Below, piece by piece: positions 35,991-47,684 of a stretch of 64,000 nt of DNA. The DNA is taken from assembly GCA_022494885.1 (NCBI GenBank), contig JAGVSM010001283.1, forward strand, positions 124,001 to 188,000, given 5' to 3'. The position numbers and the translations under genes were made by a program. This DNA is from Micrasema longulum (Eukaryota; Arthropoda; Insecta; Trichoptera; Brachycentridae). The notes beneath the pieces are model-generated. The model searched no databases. It worked only from the letters and a program-made list of their open reading frames with translations, and had not been told where the DNA came from. Numbering within the stretch: the first letter of the stretch is position 1; the number at the start of each line of letters is the position of its first letter.

Positions 35991-36399
35991 CACTTATTTG
36001 TTTATAAATTTGTATACACCACTTAATTTTTTTAATTACACTTCGACCGGTTTCGAGGTTACTACCTCATCGTCAGGAATTTAACTAACTTATAATTACA
36101 CGCGTTGCTATTTATATAATAAAATATTGTATGAAAGAGACAGAAAATTGAAAGAAAGAGAGAGAAAGAAGATAAAATAAATCATAACGGGAATAGTTTT
36201 AAAAGAGGACTCAAAGTTAAATTTAATTGACTATTTATTATTTGAAGTTTTTGATTAATGGCTTTACTAATTTCTAATCGTTCTAAATTATCTAAACGAA
36301 AACCATTTTTATTGACTCGATAAGGTAGTAACCTCTAAACCGGTCGAAGTGTAATTAAAAAAATTAAGTGGTGGATACAAATTTATAAACAAATAAGTG
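35991..36399. mobile_element. 409-bp foldback element with 82-bp terminal inverted repeats
   Basis: The left arm (35991-36072, starting CACTTATTTGTTTATAAATT) and right arm (36318-36399) are near-perfect inverted copies. Each includes the ACCGGT and GAGGTTACTACCT block of the hammerhead-like motif. The spacer of about 245 bp has no ORF. Confidence 0.85.
36038..36082 (-). ncRNA. Hammerhead-ribozyme-like motif in a foldback arm
   Basis: Minus strand: AAATTC, CTGACGA, one extra T, GAGGT-AGTA-ACCTC, GAAA, ACCGGTC, GAAGTG. The core boxes are intact although stem II and the flanks differ from the other H copies. The extra nucleotide is in the same place as in the 52537 copy. The partner arm (36318-36350) has lost CTGACGA. 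Confidence 0.5.
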
Positions 36400-36769
36400 A
36401 AATTATTATTATTTCATTTAACTCTCTCGTATGATATTTAAAAAAATATTTTTATAAACTCACGCATATTTTTAATCTGTTTTTTAGTATTTATAGCAAT
36501 TTTTTTATATTTTTTTAGTGGTGAAAAACTTTAATTGGACTCATACATAATGATATAATATGAATCGTTTATAATTTTTCTGTGGTTTTTTCAAATAAAT
36601 TAATTTTTTAAAAACATATCTTCTGGTTCTTCACAAAAACTAAAAATTTTTATAATCTTTTTCGTTACCACATTAGTGTTTTAATGAAGTGTAAATAAAA
36701 AATGTGTATAATTTAAACATATTGATGATTAATATATAGTATACTAATAATTTGAATTAAGTTAATATT

Positions 36770-37015
36770 CGGACTTTCCTAAATTATTCTGGTACTATTT
36801 TAAGGTCAAACAAATAACCCCCCTCCGTCACTATGGCGCAGACTTAAAAATCGTTTGACCGGGACTGCATCATAACACCCACGACAGACCACGCTAGAGC
36901 AGTGCAATTCTTACCATATAAAATACACGGAATTAGTACGCGCCAGATACTACAAAGTAAACCCTGCCTTTAGATTAAGGCAGGAATAAATACAATGAGG
37001 GTAGGCCGATATTTT
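36770..37015. other. GC-richer block with a CCTGCCTT/AAGGCAGG hairpin, unclassified
   Basis: CCCTGCCTTTAGATTAAGGCAGG (36963-36985) is a short hairpin next to AAAATCGTTTGACCGGGAC. No ORF or tRNA-like box is seen; possibly a transposon fragment. Confidence 0.3.
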
Positions 37016-37033
37016 TTTTCTTCTGATTTTCGA

Positions 37034-37588
37034 AATGAAAGGGGTCTAAAACAATTGCCTTTTGGATTATTCGGAATGCAAAAAATATTTTAAAAAATAT
37101 TCCATACTATTTTTGGCCTTCAACCAGAGTTTGAAGTTTTTGAAAAAGTCGATTTTTTGCGCTAAATCGGCTGTCATTTCGTATTTAAGTAAGAAAATCA
37201 ACCTTATTAAATTTTATAATGTGCATTAAATTATATTAATTAAGCAACAAAGAGCGTGAGTTGCTCTTTATTTTGTAATAAATGAGTAGCATCGTTTTAA
37301 TGAGCCACTGTTTTCGTTTATATACCAGGCGCTCAACGGACTCAGTTCCGCGGAGTGTAAAATTTTTGTATTTCGGTAGTTTAAAAACGTGTTCGAATTT
37401 GTAATGTGATAAAGTTATATCTTTAATAACAAAAAAATAATTTTAGCAGTATAGATAATTAACAAAATGTTCTGACAGTGATAAACTTCAAACCTCGGTT
37501 GAAGGCCAAAAGTAGTATGGAATATTTAAAAAAATAATTTTTGGATTCAATGTGATCCATAATGCAACTTTTTAGACCGCTTTCACTT
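37034..37588. mobile_element. 555-bp foldback element K with about 107-bp diverged arms
   Basis: AATGAAAGGGGTCTAAAA ... TTTTGGCCTTCAACC (37034-37140) and the inverted GGTTGAAGGCCAAAAGTAGT ... TTTAGACCGCTTTCACT (37482-37588). By eye the arms differ at roughly one position in five, so this is older than the H foldbacks. There is no coding content. Confidence 0.75.
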
Positions 37589-37594
37589 TGATGT

Positions 37595-38735
37595 TTAAAA
37601 AAATAATAAACGTCATAAATCATCGGCCCAACTAGAACTCTTACATACATATTTTACGTAAGTTTTAATTTATTGTTTACTTTAGGGAATCTCTCGAAAC
37701 AAAGTGATTTAATCACTTTTCTAGGTCGAGTAAAGACCTCGCATGTCTCTTTTTTAATGAACAATACAAAGTAAGGGTTATTTAGCACAATCCTTGCAAG
37801 GAAAAACTTCCAATGCTGTTCCACTATAAGTAATTATTATTCCAAGTCTCAATCCCATTGCAGGAAAGAACTATTCCGTTATCCTTTAAGCTTCGAAGCT
37901 TTTATCCGAGCTTTTACTGTTGTTGTGTTAAAGTAAGACAAGGGCAATACGTCTTTAAAAGCATGTCGTAACAAATGCTTTTTATTTAACAGAGCTATAA
38001 AACAAATAATTGAAATACAAGTAGAGACAATTTAACGACTTTAAATCAACTATTTCTCGAAGTACCTACATAAATAATATTGCACTGTTTAATTATCTGG
38101 ATACTAAAATCAGATACGTAATTTGGTTTTTCAAAGAAAACTTTTGGTTCAACTATGTATTTCAGACCTAAATTAATTCCTTTAGATTCAAAATAAGATA
38201 GTATACAAAAAAAATGATAATGGAGATTTTTTTAAGCATCACGTTTTTATTTTAAATCAAATGTTCGGCAATGTTCATAAACAATGTGTTATTATTACAT
38301 AATAAATATTTATTTACAAAAATAAATGTTTTTGTGAAGCGAATAAAAAAATTGCTTTAAATATCATTTAAGACAGAGAATTCCTTTATAATAAATCTAA
38401 AATGTCTTATTTATTTTAATGAACATCTGGACTGAAAGGGTTGAATAATATTATTTTAAATATTCATCGTTTAAAGTTTTAATATGTAAGGTAATTTTTC
38501 ATATTTTTATTTTTATTAATTCGTTTTTATTTTTTGCTACTTTTGTGTAAAATATATGTCTGTGTTCTTATTTATATATGTAAAACGTGTGAAACTACAA
38601 GGCGTTTAAATAAATATAAAAAAAACAGGTATCGAAAATAATTTGTTATTTTAAGTTGAATATGTGTATATAAATAAAAACATGAGTACTAATATTTTCC
38701 TCTCCAAAGTAACCACTATCGGATATAAAACACTT
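37595..38735. other. No feature seen
   Basis: AT-rich spacer. The gaps 32855-33540, 34290-35000 and 35660-35990 are similar; a T-run with TATATATATG lies at 34664-34690. Confidence 0.4.
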
Positions 38736-38739
38736 ATGC

Positions 38740-39005
38740 TACAATATTAGGGGTGGTTATGTCAGCGTTTTTACCAATCCTTAAACATTTCTGGAATGCA
38801 CTTATTGGAAGGCATTCAGTTACGTCAGCGATTCGGTCTTTATCTCGTTATTTTATAGTCCTCTTCATCTTTAAAAAAAACTACTAATTCTCGGGGTGAC
38901 AAGTCCGGTGAATACAGTTTCTGGAACGTCAATGCGCTCAGGTTTTTTTTAATCAAAAAGTCGCGAATAAGCCGCGAGGCTAGAGCGGGCGTTCGTCATT
39001 TTGGT
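38740..39005 (-). pseudogene. mariner transposase C-terminal relic
   Basis: The minus strand reads ASRLIRDFLIKKNLSAL, then (frame change) YSPDLSPRE, the signature just before the last catalytic Asp of mariner-like DDE transposases (usually YSPDLAP-D). A shifted AFQKCLRIGKNAD block follows, corresponding to the family's C-terminal AFQ-C---WK-RW. The catalytic region is damaged (E where D is expected). No terminal repeat was located. Confidence 0.7.
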
Positions 39006-39009
39006 TCTG

Positions 39010-41085
39010 GAATAATTTTAAAAATTCGCCAATCACTTAAACGCGTTTTACTAGCTTGTCTGTCAAAAATCAACCACGCGTCCAAAATGGCTGAAATGAA
39101 TTTCATCAAATATAAATATGTGTCTTGTAATATAGGAAAAAATGCGTCTACGAAAATTCAATACCGCGAATGAGACAAAAAGATCTAAATAAGTATTTTT
39201 GGCGTTTTCAGGTGAATTGATCAAACGGCATTGATTGGTGTTTATGTAGGTTTAAAATTGTTGTGCTCCTACCCAAGCTAGAAATTGATAGAAGACACGA
39301 GGTTGATGGTCAATGTGTATTTACTACATGGCGAATAAATAATGCATTGAATTATGTAGCGCGAGGCAATGAGGATGGACTACATGCTGGAACTGAGTGA
39401 CCGCGTTGATCTGACTTGTAGAAATGACTGTTCAGGCTGACTGGGGCTAACTGGGCGTTACCACACTCTGTAGTCTCTTTATAGGCCACGTTCATTTAGC
39501 CACGTTTTTTTGGCCATGTACCTATGGCGTAAATGTACTGCAGAACGTCGCTCTTATGTCTTTTAGAATATAATGTATTGTATTCAATATAAAATAATTA
39601 CTTGTTTCATCGGTCGTCGCACTATATTTCAAGTGAAACGATTAAAACGTGTGTGCCATCGATCATGAACTATAAACTCAACATATTTTCATTTAGAAAT
39701 AGAAAATTTAGAAAAAATAAATGCTTTCGATTAAATTCAATACCGCGAATGAATCATCCCCACTAAAGAAGCAAGCAATATGGCGTATATCTCTAAATCC
39801 AATACACCGGATGAGTCGTTCTCGATTTGCGTAAAGGCAAAACAGCGAATACGCCATACGTAACTGTCAGTTTAACTGCCACAATAGGGTTTTTTTACGT
39901 TTTTTTATTATTTTTTTTTTAAAATAAGAAAAAAAATACCTAGATAACGGTTCTAATTTTTTTGTGCGACGTCGGATAAGTTTTCTACAAAGGTTTAAAA
40001 TATGCTTATTTTTAATACCCCGAAAACTATACGTTATGCGCCCTGGACAAACGGTATGTATGACGTTTTGCAGATAAATTTGTATGCAATGTTTATTAGA
40101 ACCCCAATCGGCGATCGTTACGCCAACTGAGAGCCGTTCTGTATGTGTGCTCATTTTTAAACCTGAAAAATAACGTTAATCATTAGAATCGTAAAAATTC
40201 GTTCTAAATAAAATGTTTATTTTTAACGTTATCAAAACACTATAAGCTTTGTATATACGAATACGATTGTAAAAATAGTTGTTCATATGGAAATCAACAA
40301 CACAAAATAAACTGCATTTAACATCATTTTTATCTTTTTAAAAATGAGATTTTTTTTGTCCCTCCTAAACACAGACACATCGTTTTCCCGCGGTTCTGAA
40401 CTAGCATTGACCATATTTTTTTTCCAATAATGACGTGTTCAAATATGATATACAAATATTCGTTGTATTTTTTCACCAAACCTTATAAGTACCTTGAGAG
40501 TTAATACTCATTTCAAATTAATCAAACTGCAGACGCTTCCAGCCATCTATATTAAACAGAAAGTGTCAATATTCAATGGATGTGTTTCTAATTTCACCCT
40601 CTTTACATAATACATATGTATATTATGTGAACATGTATTTATATACAAACCTATATACATACACATGCGTCAAAGTTCAGTAAGGGAGATTTAATCTATT
40701 CCAAGGCAAATACACGTACTTCCCAACACTTTGGGATCAAACTACAAGTACTTTCTTAGAAGGAAGAGAAGAAACAATTTTCCTGTCGAGTAAATAGGTT
40801 TCCCACCATTTTCCGTCGAAAATAAAATTCCGGGGCGAAAATTTGCATTCTTTTATTTTCAGGAAATGGGGGTGAGTTTGAAATCGCCCGCGCTTTATAT
40901 AAAGTTATTTGAAAATTATGTTGTCAGCTGGACTGTATTTTATTTTTAGAAGAAAACTTAAATTTCAGGTTCTTTACTTTCTTTAAAAAGAATTTTGTTT
41001 TCCTCAATCTTAATTTGAAGAATAATATTTTTATCTCGACCGGTGACAGCGCATTATTTAAGAACGAAGATTAAGTTTTATATTT
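39010..41085. other. No supported gene
   Basis: Contains the short repeats at 39155-39835 and a 95-codon minus frame (39867-40154) with no known motif. Otherwise AT-rich. Confidence 0.35.
39155..39835. repeat. Three short direct repeats ATTCAATACCGCGAATGA
   Basis: CAATACCGCGAATGAGAC (about 39160), CAATACCGCGAATGAATC (about 39739) and CAATACACCGGATGAGTC (about 39801). They lie in a GC-richer segment downstream of the mariner relic. Confidence 0.5.
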
Positions 41086-41089
41086 TGTC

Positions 41090-41480
41090 AGTCTCGTGAT
41101 TATTGCGTTGCTTACCATGCTAGAGGTCTCGGGTTTCATCTCTTTTATAAAAATTAACATGAAATTTAATTTTTTAGGTTAAAAAGGAACATTTGCAATT
41201 CCTATGATTTACCCAAACCTATTGATTTTGAGTACCATTTTTCTACGAGTTTTAAATAAGTTACTATTAGAAAATGGGAATCAAGCTGTGGTAGCGTGGG
41301 GTGTAAAACAAGGAATTTTGATCTATGCGTCTACAACACTAGCCACTGGACAACAGCCTGATTCAAGAAGGTGTTTTTCCAATGATATATTTCATAGTCC
41401 CTGGACTGGCCATCTGCCACGTAAGACTGATAATTTTACCTGCATAAATTTTCTTGAAAAAATACAATAGTATTTATACA
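41090..41480 (+). mobile_element. SINE family A interrupted by a SINE-B
   Basis: The head end GAGGTCTCGGGTTTCATCTC is followed by AACATGAAATTTAATT. The copy then resumes at 41364 with GGTGTTTTTCC, TTTCATAGTCCCTGGACTGG and CGTAAGACTGATAATTTTAC. The break is filled by a minus-oriented SINE-B (41187-41362). The insertion order is therefore A first, then B. Confidence 0.75.
41187..41362 (-). mobile_element. SINE family B nested in SINE-A
   Basis: The complement carries CAGTGGCTAGTGTTGTAGAC, TGATTCCCATTTTCTAATAG and GGTAAATCATAGGAATTGC, collinear with the full copy at 8858-9040. The B-box is degraded. Confidence 0.7.
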
Positions 41481-41484
41481 ACTG

Positions 41485-42660
41485 GATTCAGATAAGGAAA
41501 CGACGATGAACATTAATAAAAATAAATAAGAAAATCTTTGTATGGTTAGTAAACAAATTAATTTTAACGTAAAAATAAAACCGCATTTAAATCATCGTAC
41601 CCCTTTCCACACTCAGTGATATATAAAATCTAGAACCTCGAAAATGATAGGCAAATGCATAAACCGCTACAAAATGAGGTGGACTTATTTCCACTCGATT
41701 TTCTAATTCAGGTTTTTTACCTGAAAGCACCCATCGCTTTAAAACCACTAATCCAAGATTCTGGTTTTATTCCATACACAAAACTGTATTCTTAATCCGC
41801 TTGGACACGGAGATCATCGTGTGGTTCGAATACATGAATACTTTTACTGTAGGGTTATTATAAATAAAAACAAATTGGAAACTGCGTGTTGCAAAAGCTC
41901 TATCATTAAAGTTTATATTATAACATTCCCAGGAGATACAATTAGCCAAGTAGTGTAATATTATGGCTCTTTCTTAACATACTCAGACCCTAACACCATT
42001 TTTATCGCAACGTTATCCTGGGATCATATAACAAGAGTTATTTAGTTAGAAGGACAAAGCTTTTTCTTTACTTTTTGTATTTTTTTAGCTGTATATTTTA
42101 ATGGGTACCTTAAACATAATGATAAAGTACAGCTACCGTGGTTTTGGGCAAAAGCTGTTTAAATATTAAACTCGCATAACTCAAAACAATATTTATGTAT
42201 GCGTAACTAAGTTAGTTCACAAAGTCTTATCAACTTGTATAATTAATACCAAAATTAATCATAAATATTTTTTGGCATAAGACTTTCAGTTTCTTTAGGT
42301 TACTCAATGAAGATTAAGTCGAAAATGCGAATATTGCGATTTTTCTTTATATATTTTTTTGAGTTTTTTTGGAAGACAGTACATGACACAAACGCTAAAT
42401 TATTTGTTAAAAAATAATGTATTTTCCCACCGTTCATGAGGTCCTGGTTCTTTTCTCAGGAAGGTAAATATGTTATATATTTTTTACAGCAATATATTTA
42501 AAAAAAATAATATATAAAAAAAAATTAAAAAAACTTTTCTGTAACATCTGCCTTCATCATGACAGGCTACGATTGGTATTGGTTTACCAATGTAGCGTCA
42601 TTATAAAGGTAGAGTAAAGTATTAAGTGATCGATTCTTTCAGAGATGATTATATTGTTTA
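41485..42660. other. No feature seen
   Basis: AT-rich. No frame or repeat of note; 44245-45035 is the same. Confidence 0.4.
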
Positions 42661-42667
42661 ACAAACA

Positions 42668-42975
42668 AACAAACCATCACGCCGTTTCCCCGTAGGGGTA
42701 GGCAAAGAGGATAGAACGCCATATCACTCTATCTTGGCATACAGACCTCGCTCCCTCTACATTCATACATCTTCTCATGCACGCACGCCGATTATTCTTA
42801 CTTTTGACATATCCATCTTCAAGTATTTGATGGATTTGCTCGTGTCATGTCTTTCTCGGCCTTCCTCGTTTTCTGCATCCATCAACATTCGCATCGTAGA
42901 TCCTTTTAGCCGTTTTTTCATTGTCCATTAGCTCTACATGTTCAAACCAACGCAGCACCCCTTTCTTGATTCTGT
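42668..42975 (-). pseudogene. LINE family M 3' fragment
   Basis: A second copy of the 35002 element end: ATCACGCCGTTTCCCCGTAG at the 3' boundary and a TTTG-repeat tail (AAACAAACAAACC on +). The coding remnant is frameshifted, but the block for VLRWFEHVE can be read near 42930-42960. Confidence 0.6.
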
Positions 42976-43139
42976 ATAAGTAAGTATTAAATTAGATAAG
43001 TTTGTTATATTGGAATAAAAATAACGTTTTTACATAAAAAACAGTTCAAACAACTTGCATAAATATATTTTTAATGCTATGTGGGTAGAGTAAAGTACAC
43101 ATTGATCGGTATTTTAAGAAATGATTATATTGTTTTATT

Positions 43140-43395
43140 AAGTTATTAAAACATCAACAGATTAAAGAATTGAAGGAATATAGATATTCAAATATGAACA
43201 GAATGTTGAATGTTACACAGCGTGTAAAGTGGCCACTTAAAGCATCCAATGACAGGTCATAATCCCTGTAGATGCCTAGACTTTTATATAACCTTCTTTA
43301 AAATGTTCTTCATCTCTGTTGTAATATGTTAATATTAACAGTTAAATCCAGTCCATGTCTACAAAAATTTGGACAAACTCAAAATACTGTTAATT
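43140..43395 (+). mobile_element. Family G copy, 3' half
   Basis: ATGTTACACAGCGTGTAAAG, GACAGGTCATAATCCCTG, TTCTTCATCTCTGTTGTAAT and CATGTCTACAAAAATTTGG. The first part of the element is missing. Confidence 0.75.
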
Positions 43396-43454
43396 TTTAT
43401 CATACCAAAATAACATTACAAATAAAACAAAATATTTGTGGCGCAAATTAAGAC

Positions 43455-43690
43455 AGAATGGAATCAGGCCAGGAACCCTTGACTGATGGCCCAATATCAC
43501 AAAGGCCCAATAGCAAGAGTATACATAGTTTCAATTATGTGAAAGATGCCAGCTTCCAAAGTACTCATGCTCTCCATCGGCATGACCAGAGGGATGTTGG
43601 TTTTGGAAGCTGGGAGGTAAAACAGTATGTGCTGACGATGTCAGAGATGTCCATCAGGAAAATTGGCACTCTCCATAATTGAGTTTTAGA
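43455..43690 (-). pseudogene. Diverged LINE C-terminal fragment
   Basis: The complement of 43545-43670 shares spaced blocks with 6540-6660 (CCTCTGGTCATGCC, ACATACTGTTTTACCTCCC). The open + frame over the same bases is taken as antisense. Confidence 0.4.
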
Positions 43691-43789
43691 AATAACTTCT
43701 TATCAGTCTGAATAAGATTCTTTGAGTCCAGATGGTGTTGAGTGATCATATGTATATGTGAAAAAGGACACTTTTTATAAACATATACA

Positions 43790-44240
43790 CAATACGAGAA
43801 TATCAGAACAATATCATATGTAACATTACTGCCTTAGAACGGGGAAGCTATCCCTAGTTAGGCAGTTTAGGTGAACCAACAGCAAAAATAAAAAGTATAT
43901 ATGTTTACTTTTACTACTTAATTAATTTGTTGTATAAATAATTACTTGTAAATTGCTGTAATAAATATGTAAAAAATAAAAATAAACATTCTAAAATGAG
44001 ATAAAGACAGTCAAGACTAATAAACAAGGGACAGAAATAATACAACAATTTTTAAATTTATGCTTTAAGACAAAACCAAACAAAAGACTCATACAACCTT
44101 CACATAAGGTATTAAAAATATTATCATTTACAATAGAATATGAGTTTAAAAAAATATTTTTATTTTGTTAAATGAAATTTTTATTTTTTCAATTATTTTG
44201 TTGAGGTAATCTGTAAGGGTTAATAAATAAATAAATTTCA
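43790..44240 (+). pseudogene. LINE family N fragment interrupted by a 157-bp insertion
   Basis: The flanks match the 23300-23540 LINE (ATACGAGAATATCAGA on the left; AGACAGTCAAGACTAATAA and the 3' region on the right), ending in an AATAAATAAATAAATTT tail. Bases 43828-43984 are a later insertion. Confidence 0.65.
43828..43984 (+). mobile_element. 157-bp retroelement-like insertion with AACATT target duplication
   Basis: It begins ACTGCCTTAGAACGGGG and ends in an A-rich tail (AAAAAATAAAAATA). It is flanked by AACATT at 43822-43827 and 43985-43990. The host LINE reads through when it is removed. A poly-A-like end with a short target duplication suggests a 5'-truncated LINE or a SINE. Confidence 0.6.
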
Positions 44241-45039
44241 AATTAAAGTAAATAAAAAAAACATGAAACGTAGAAAACACCCGTTTAATTTTGAATAATC
44301 TCCAAAATTACTGCTTCATTAGTTTACGATTAAATTGTTGTTTGTCTTTTAAAAGGGTTAGTTGTGAGTTATGCAACGAATTGTAAGGTAGTTTAATATA
44401 TAACAGTTTAAGTTTTGCCAAAGCTGTTTGACCTTTCACTGACTAAAGCTCAAGGTAAAATGAAAATGTACATTAGATATACCCCTATCCCTTTTATAAC
44501 CTTTATACTCGTAATTCAAACCTCCATTTAATTCAGATTTACCGTACTAATAAGTTATCAGAGTCTTGGATATCAATATCATCATGAAAGATTAATTTCC
44601 AAATAAAGTCAAATAAAAAAAATCCTTTTTCACAATTCCTGTGGATTATATTTATTCTTTATCTTTCTACAGTCATAAAAATGTGGCTTTAACGAAAAAA
44701 TGGCGAATTAGAGTATAAAAATGATCCTTATTTTATACATCGAATAATTTAAAAATCATTGGAAAAACTTTATAAATAATATTATTTATCAAACAAATAT
44801 CCACGATCCTAGACATCTCCTACATCATCACCAATCAACGGCATCGCGTCTGAGATCTAAAAACCGTTTTATCAAAGCCACTTCTCCTATTGAATCCGAA
44901 AGAATGCGGTTTTCACTTGGGTTCAAAATATTTCTTTAAAATTACTTTGAATTTATTTACTGATAATTATTATTGTAATTTTTTGTTCGTTTGAAAACAA
45001 AACTATTTTGACCATGTCTTGTGTGGAATTTAATGTTAC

Positions 45040-45120
45040 TAAATAATTGTAATAACCACTTACCGAATTTTGTATGTCTACCGGTTTCAAGAAGTACCTG
45101 TCTCTTCTTGGGTGCACTGA
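45040..45120 (-). mobile_element. Family H fragment
   Basis: AATAACCACTTACCGAATTT, TATGTCTACCGGTTTCAAG and AAGTACCTGTCTCTTCTTGG. Stem II, GAAA and ACCGGTA are kept, but CTGACGA is lost (CCAAGAA). Confidence 0.6.
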
Positions 45121-45234
45121 TTATAAATTATAATAATAATTACCTTTATAAATTATTTTAATTATGCTTGGTATGATACTGTTGCAAATTAAAAAAATAC
45201 GCATGCCTTTTAAATATAATATTAATTTACGGCT

Positions 45235-45560
45235 GAATATTTTTCTTAATTTTCTCAGTTGTCTCTCCGCTGCTGGATATGGGCCTCTCTTAGTTTTTTT
45301 TTTCAATCCCCTCTCTTTTGGGGTTTCACTATCATATATCATCAGCCCATCTTTTCTGTGGCCTTTTTATGCTTCTTTTCCGGTCTAATGGTCTCTACCT
45401 GAGAATTTAGGATACCCATCTGTCCATTCCCTGCCTAGCAACATGACCTGTCCATTGCCATTTTAGTTTGGCAATACGATTTATCACGTCAACGACGCTA
45501 GAAAAAATCAGACGCTAGACTAAAGTCTAGCGTCTGATTTCCTCGTTTCTAATACTATCT
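45235..45560 (-). pseudogene. RTE-like LINE C-terminal relic
   Basis: The minus strand reads KLKWQWTGHVARQGMDRW, then KRPQKRWADDI and (shifted) KREGIEKK. This matches the tail of RTE-type LINEs (W-GH-AR, RW-DDI blocks). Stops and shifts are present. A perfect 17-bp palindrome lies at its upstream edge (45505-45540). Confidence 0.65.
45505..45540. repeat. Perfect 17-bp inverted repeat with 2-nt spacer
   Basis: AAATCAGACGCTAGACT (45505-45521), AA, then its exact reverse complement (45524-45540). GACGCTAGA also occurs just upstream (45494-45502), so the core word is present three times. It would extrude as a tight hairpin. Confidence 0.9.
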
Positions 45561-45689
45561 CTCTTCGTAATATTAATAAAATAAACAGGCAATCAGGCAT
45601 TTGGGTTTCAAAACTAAGGAACTAATAATTGGTTGGATTAAAGAGTATAATATTTAGTAAAAGTAATTTAGAATTTAATTCATAAATAT

Positions 45690-46040
45690 GGTCCCTTGCT
45701 ATAATGCTAATGTTTATAATATAGAAAAAGTTCAAAATAAATTTCTACAATATATAAACTGAAAATTCACTCATAATGTGAATCTAAACTCTCTTTTTGA
45801 CGTCCTAAAAAGACTTAAATTTCTATGTTTTAGATTACCTGCTGTCAGCACTAGGAGTACTTTATTGTTTCATTGCTTCAGTACTTCTTCAAATAAACAT
45901 AACAGTTCATTGATACCGAAACTGCATAGGTTAGGTAACACTTATGGAACGCCTGCAGGCATTCTGTCCAATACTTCAATATTTTCCAAGTCTACAACAT
46001 CAATTTTATTTGTAGCTGCTCGTCAAACAATTGACAATTA
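45690..46040 (+). pseudogene. Degenerate LINE C-terminal remnant
   Basis: The frame reads YGPLLYNANVYNIEKVQNKF, which resembles the W-P-Y---I--IEKVQ-KFLR block after LINE RT domains. A stop (45761) and an open stretch to 46038 with no recognisable motif follow. The identification rests on one block. Confidence 0.35.
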
Positions 46041-46044
46041 AATT

Positions 46045-47285
46045 TCATAAATTATAAAATCACTAACTTGTTTTTTTTTTACCCTATCCCTGTTTTTATT
46101 TTCTATAATATCCAATTGCTCTTAGGTATGCACAAATACGCATTTACTATATTTTTCTTTATTTCATCTTTTTTCTCGATAATATGCTTGCTTGATTATT
46201 AATTTTACTCACATTTTTCTTTCTTGCTAACCGTTACACTTTATTTACTTAGTTAGCTTTTCAGCATTTATTTTATTAACTTATATCTTTGCCTTTTTTG
46301 TATATATGCTTACTGTTTTTTCTTGTCAACCTTCATTATATATTTTTAACTAATTTCACGTCTTTTTTCTGAATATTTTGTGCTTTATTTTGAAGTGTAT
46401 TAGCGTGCATTTTTTTTGCTTTTTGTAAAACCCCTTAAGCGTAAATGAAAAAAAAATGAATACCTAGATAATAATAATTTATTTTGGATTATATACTTAA
46501 ATCAGTGTTGTAGATTTATATGAGTTGTGTCAGTTATCGGAGATATAGATTTAATCGTTCTTTGCACTAGAACATGTTGACTCAATGAACAGAAATGCCT
46601 TAATCCTGAGCTTAAATTAATTAGTTTTAGTTTGAAGACTAGATTTAATATGGAATCAAGGAAAGGGAATCTACAGATTTAAGGGCCAATTATGTGTGTC
46701 CCAAGGGAACCAATCGCATGTGAAGTAATTAAGAAAGATAAGAAACGAACTAAGGTCATTAGCTCGATTCAAACGATTATTTTCATATAAACATTCATTT
46801 TTTAGATACTTATAGTTTGCTTAGTGATAATCACATATTTCAAAGCTTCCTTACACACGTAATGCCCCTTTTGTGGTTAGATTTGTTTGAACGGATTAGA
46901 CTTATCTAATATTATTGGCAATTATGTGAAGTTCGATATTACGTTATGCTTGTTCTGAGTATTATCAATTAAATAATTAACAGTAAACAGTTGGAGGTAG
47001 TCGGCTTTACATAAATATTTTCGTTTAATAAACACACATTTGAATATTGTCAGCAATACTAGCGGGAGATAATAATATTTTTTAAGTTTCATTTTAGACA
47101 CCACATTGCCAAGCACCTAACACCTACATGAAATGTCATGAAATAATTTCATTTTAAATTTTTTCAATTTTATTAAAATGGAATATCTTTTCATTGATAC
47201 ATATAGAGATAATTAAAATAATAAAGTAAAATTAGGTATATATAAAAATAACACAAAGGTTTACATAATATCCAGAGAATAATAT
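46045..47285. other. No feature seen
   Basis: T-rich on the + strand to about 46450, then ordinary AT-rich spacer. Confidence 0.4.
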
Positions 47286-47289
47286 GTTG

Positions 47290-47455
47290 TTGGTCTATAT
47301 ACAATTTTTAATTTTTATTTTGTGACTATTGGTGCTCACATATAATTAGTGAAAGATATTTATTGTTATTTTTTATTTTATAAATTGTATTTATATTGCG
47401 ATATCTTTTACTGTTTGTGAACTGAAAATAAAATAAATAAATAAATAAAAATGTA
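47290..47455 (+). repeat. LINE 3' UTR with AAAT tail
   Basis: A/T-rich sequence ending in AAATAAATAAATAAATAAAA (about 47430-47450), a typical insect LINE tail. No coding part is recognisable upstream. Confidence 0.45.
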
Positions 47456-47489
47456 AGAGAATCTTGTAACGAAAAACTCCCTCAGAAAC

Positions 47490-47645
47490 GTGAACAATGT
47501 CAATATCCAAAGTTATATTGTTCAAAATAGAGATAGTCCTTTCAACAGGCATAACCATTGGCAAGTTGGTACTGTTTATTGAAATGTGAAACAGTCTATG
47601 CTGACGCTGTCCAAGGTAATTATACGTAACATAAAAGCTAAAACT
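47490..47645 (-). pseudogene. LINE fragment, same family as 6147
   Basis: The minus strand aligns by eye with the complement of 6540-6700: ATAGTCCTTTCAACAGGCAT here against ATAGCCCTTCCAACAGGCAT there. A related, more diverged segment lies at 43540-43680. Confidence 0.7.
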
Positions 47646-47684
47646 ATATCTTCGTTCTAGTAACGAGAGAATCCTTTGAATACC

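Noticed and set aside
39867..40154. 95-codon minus frame as a gene
   Set aside because: It ends in a lysine-rich A-tract translation, shows no known motif, and has no neighbours in frame.
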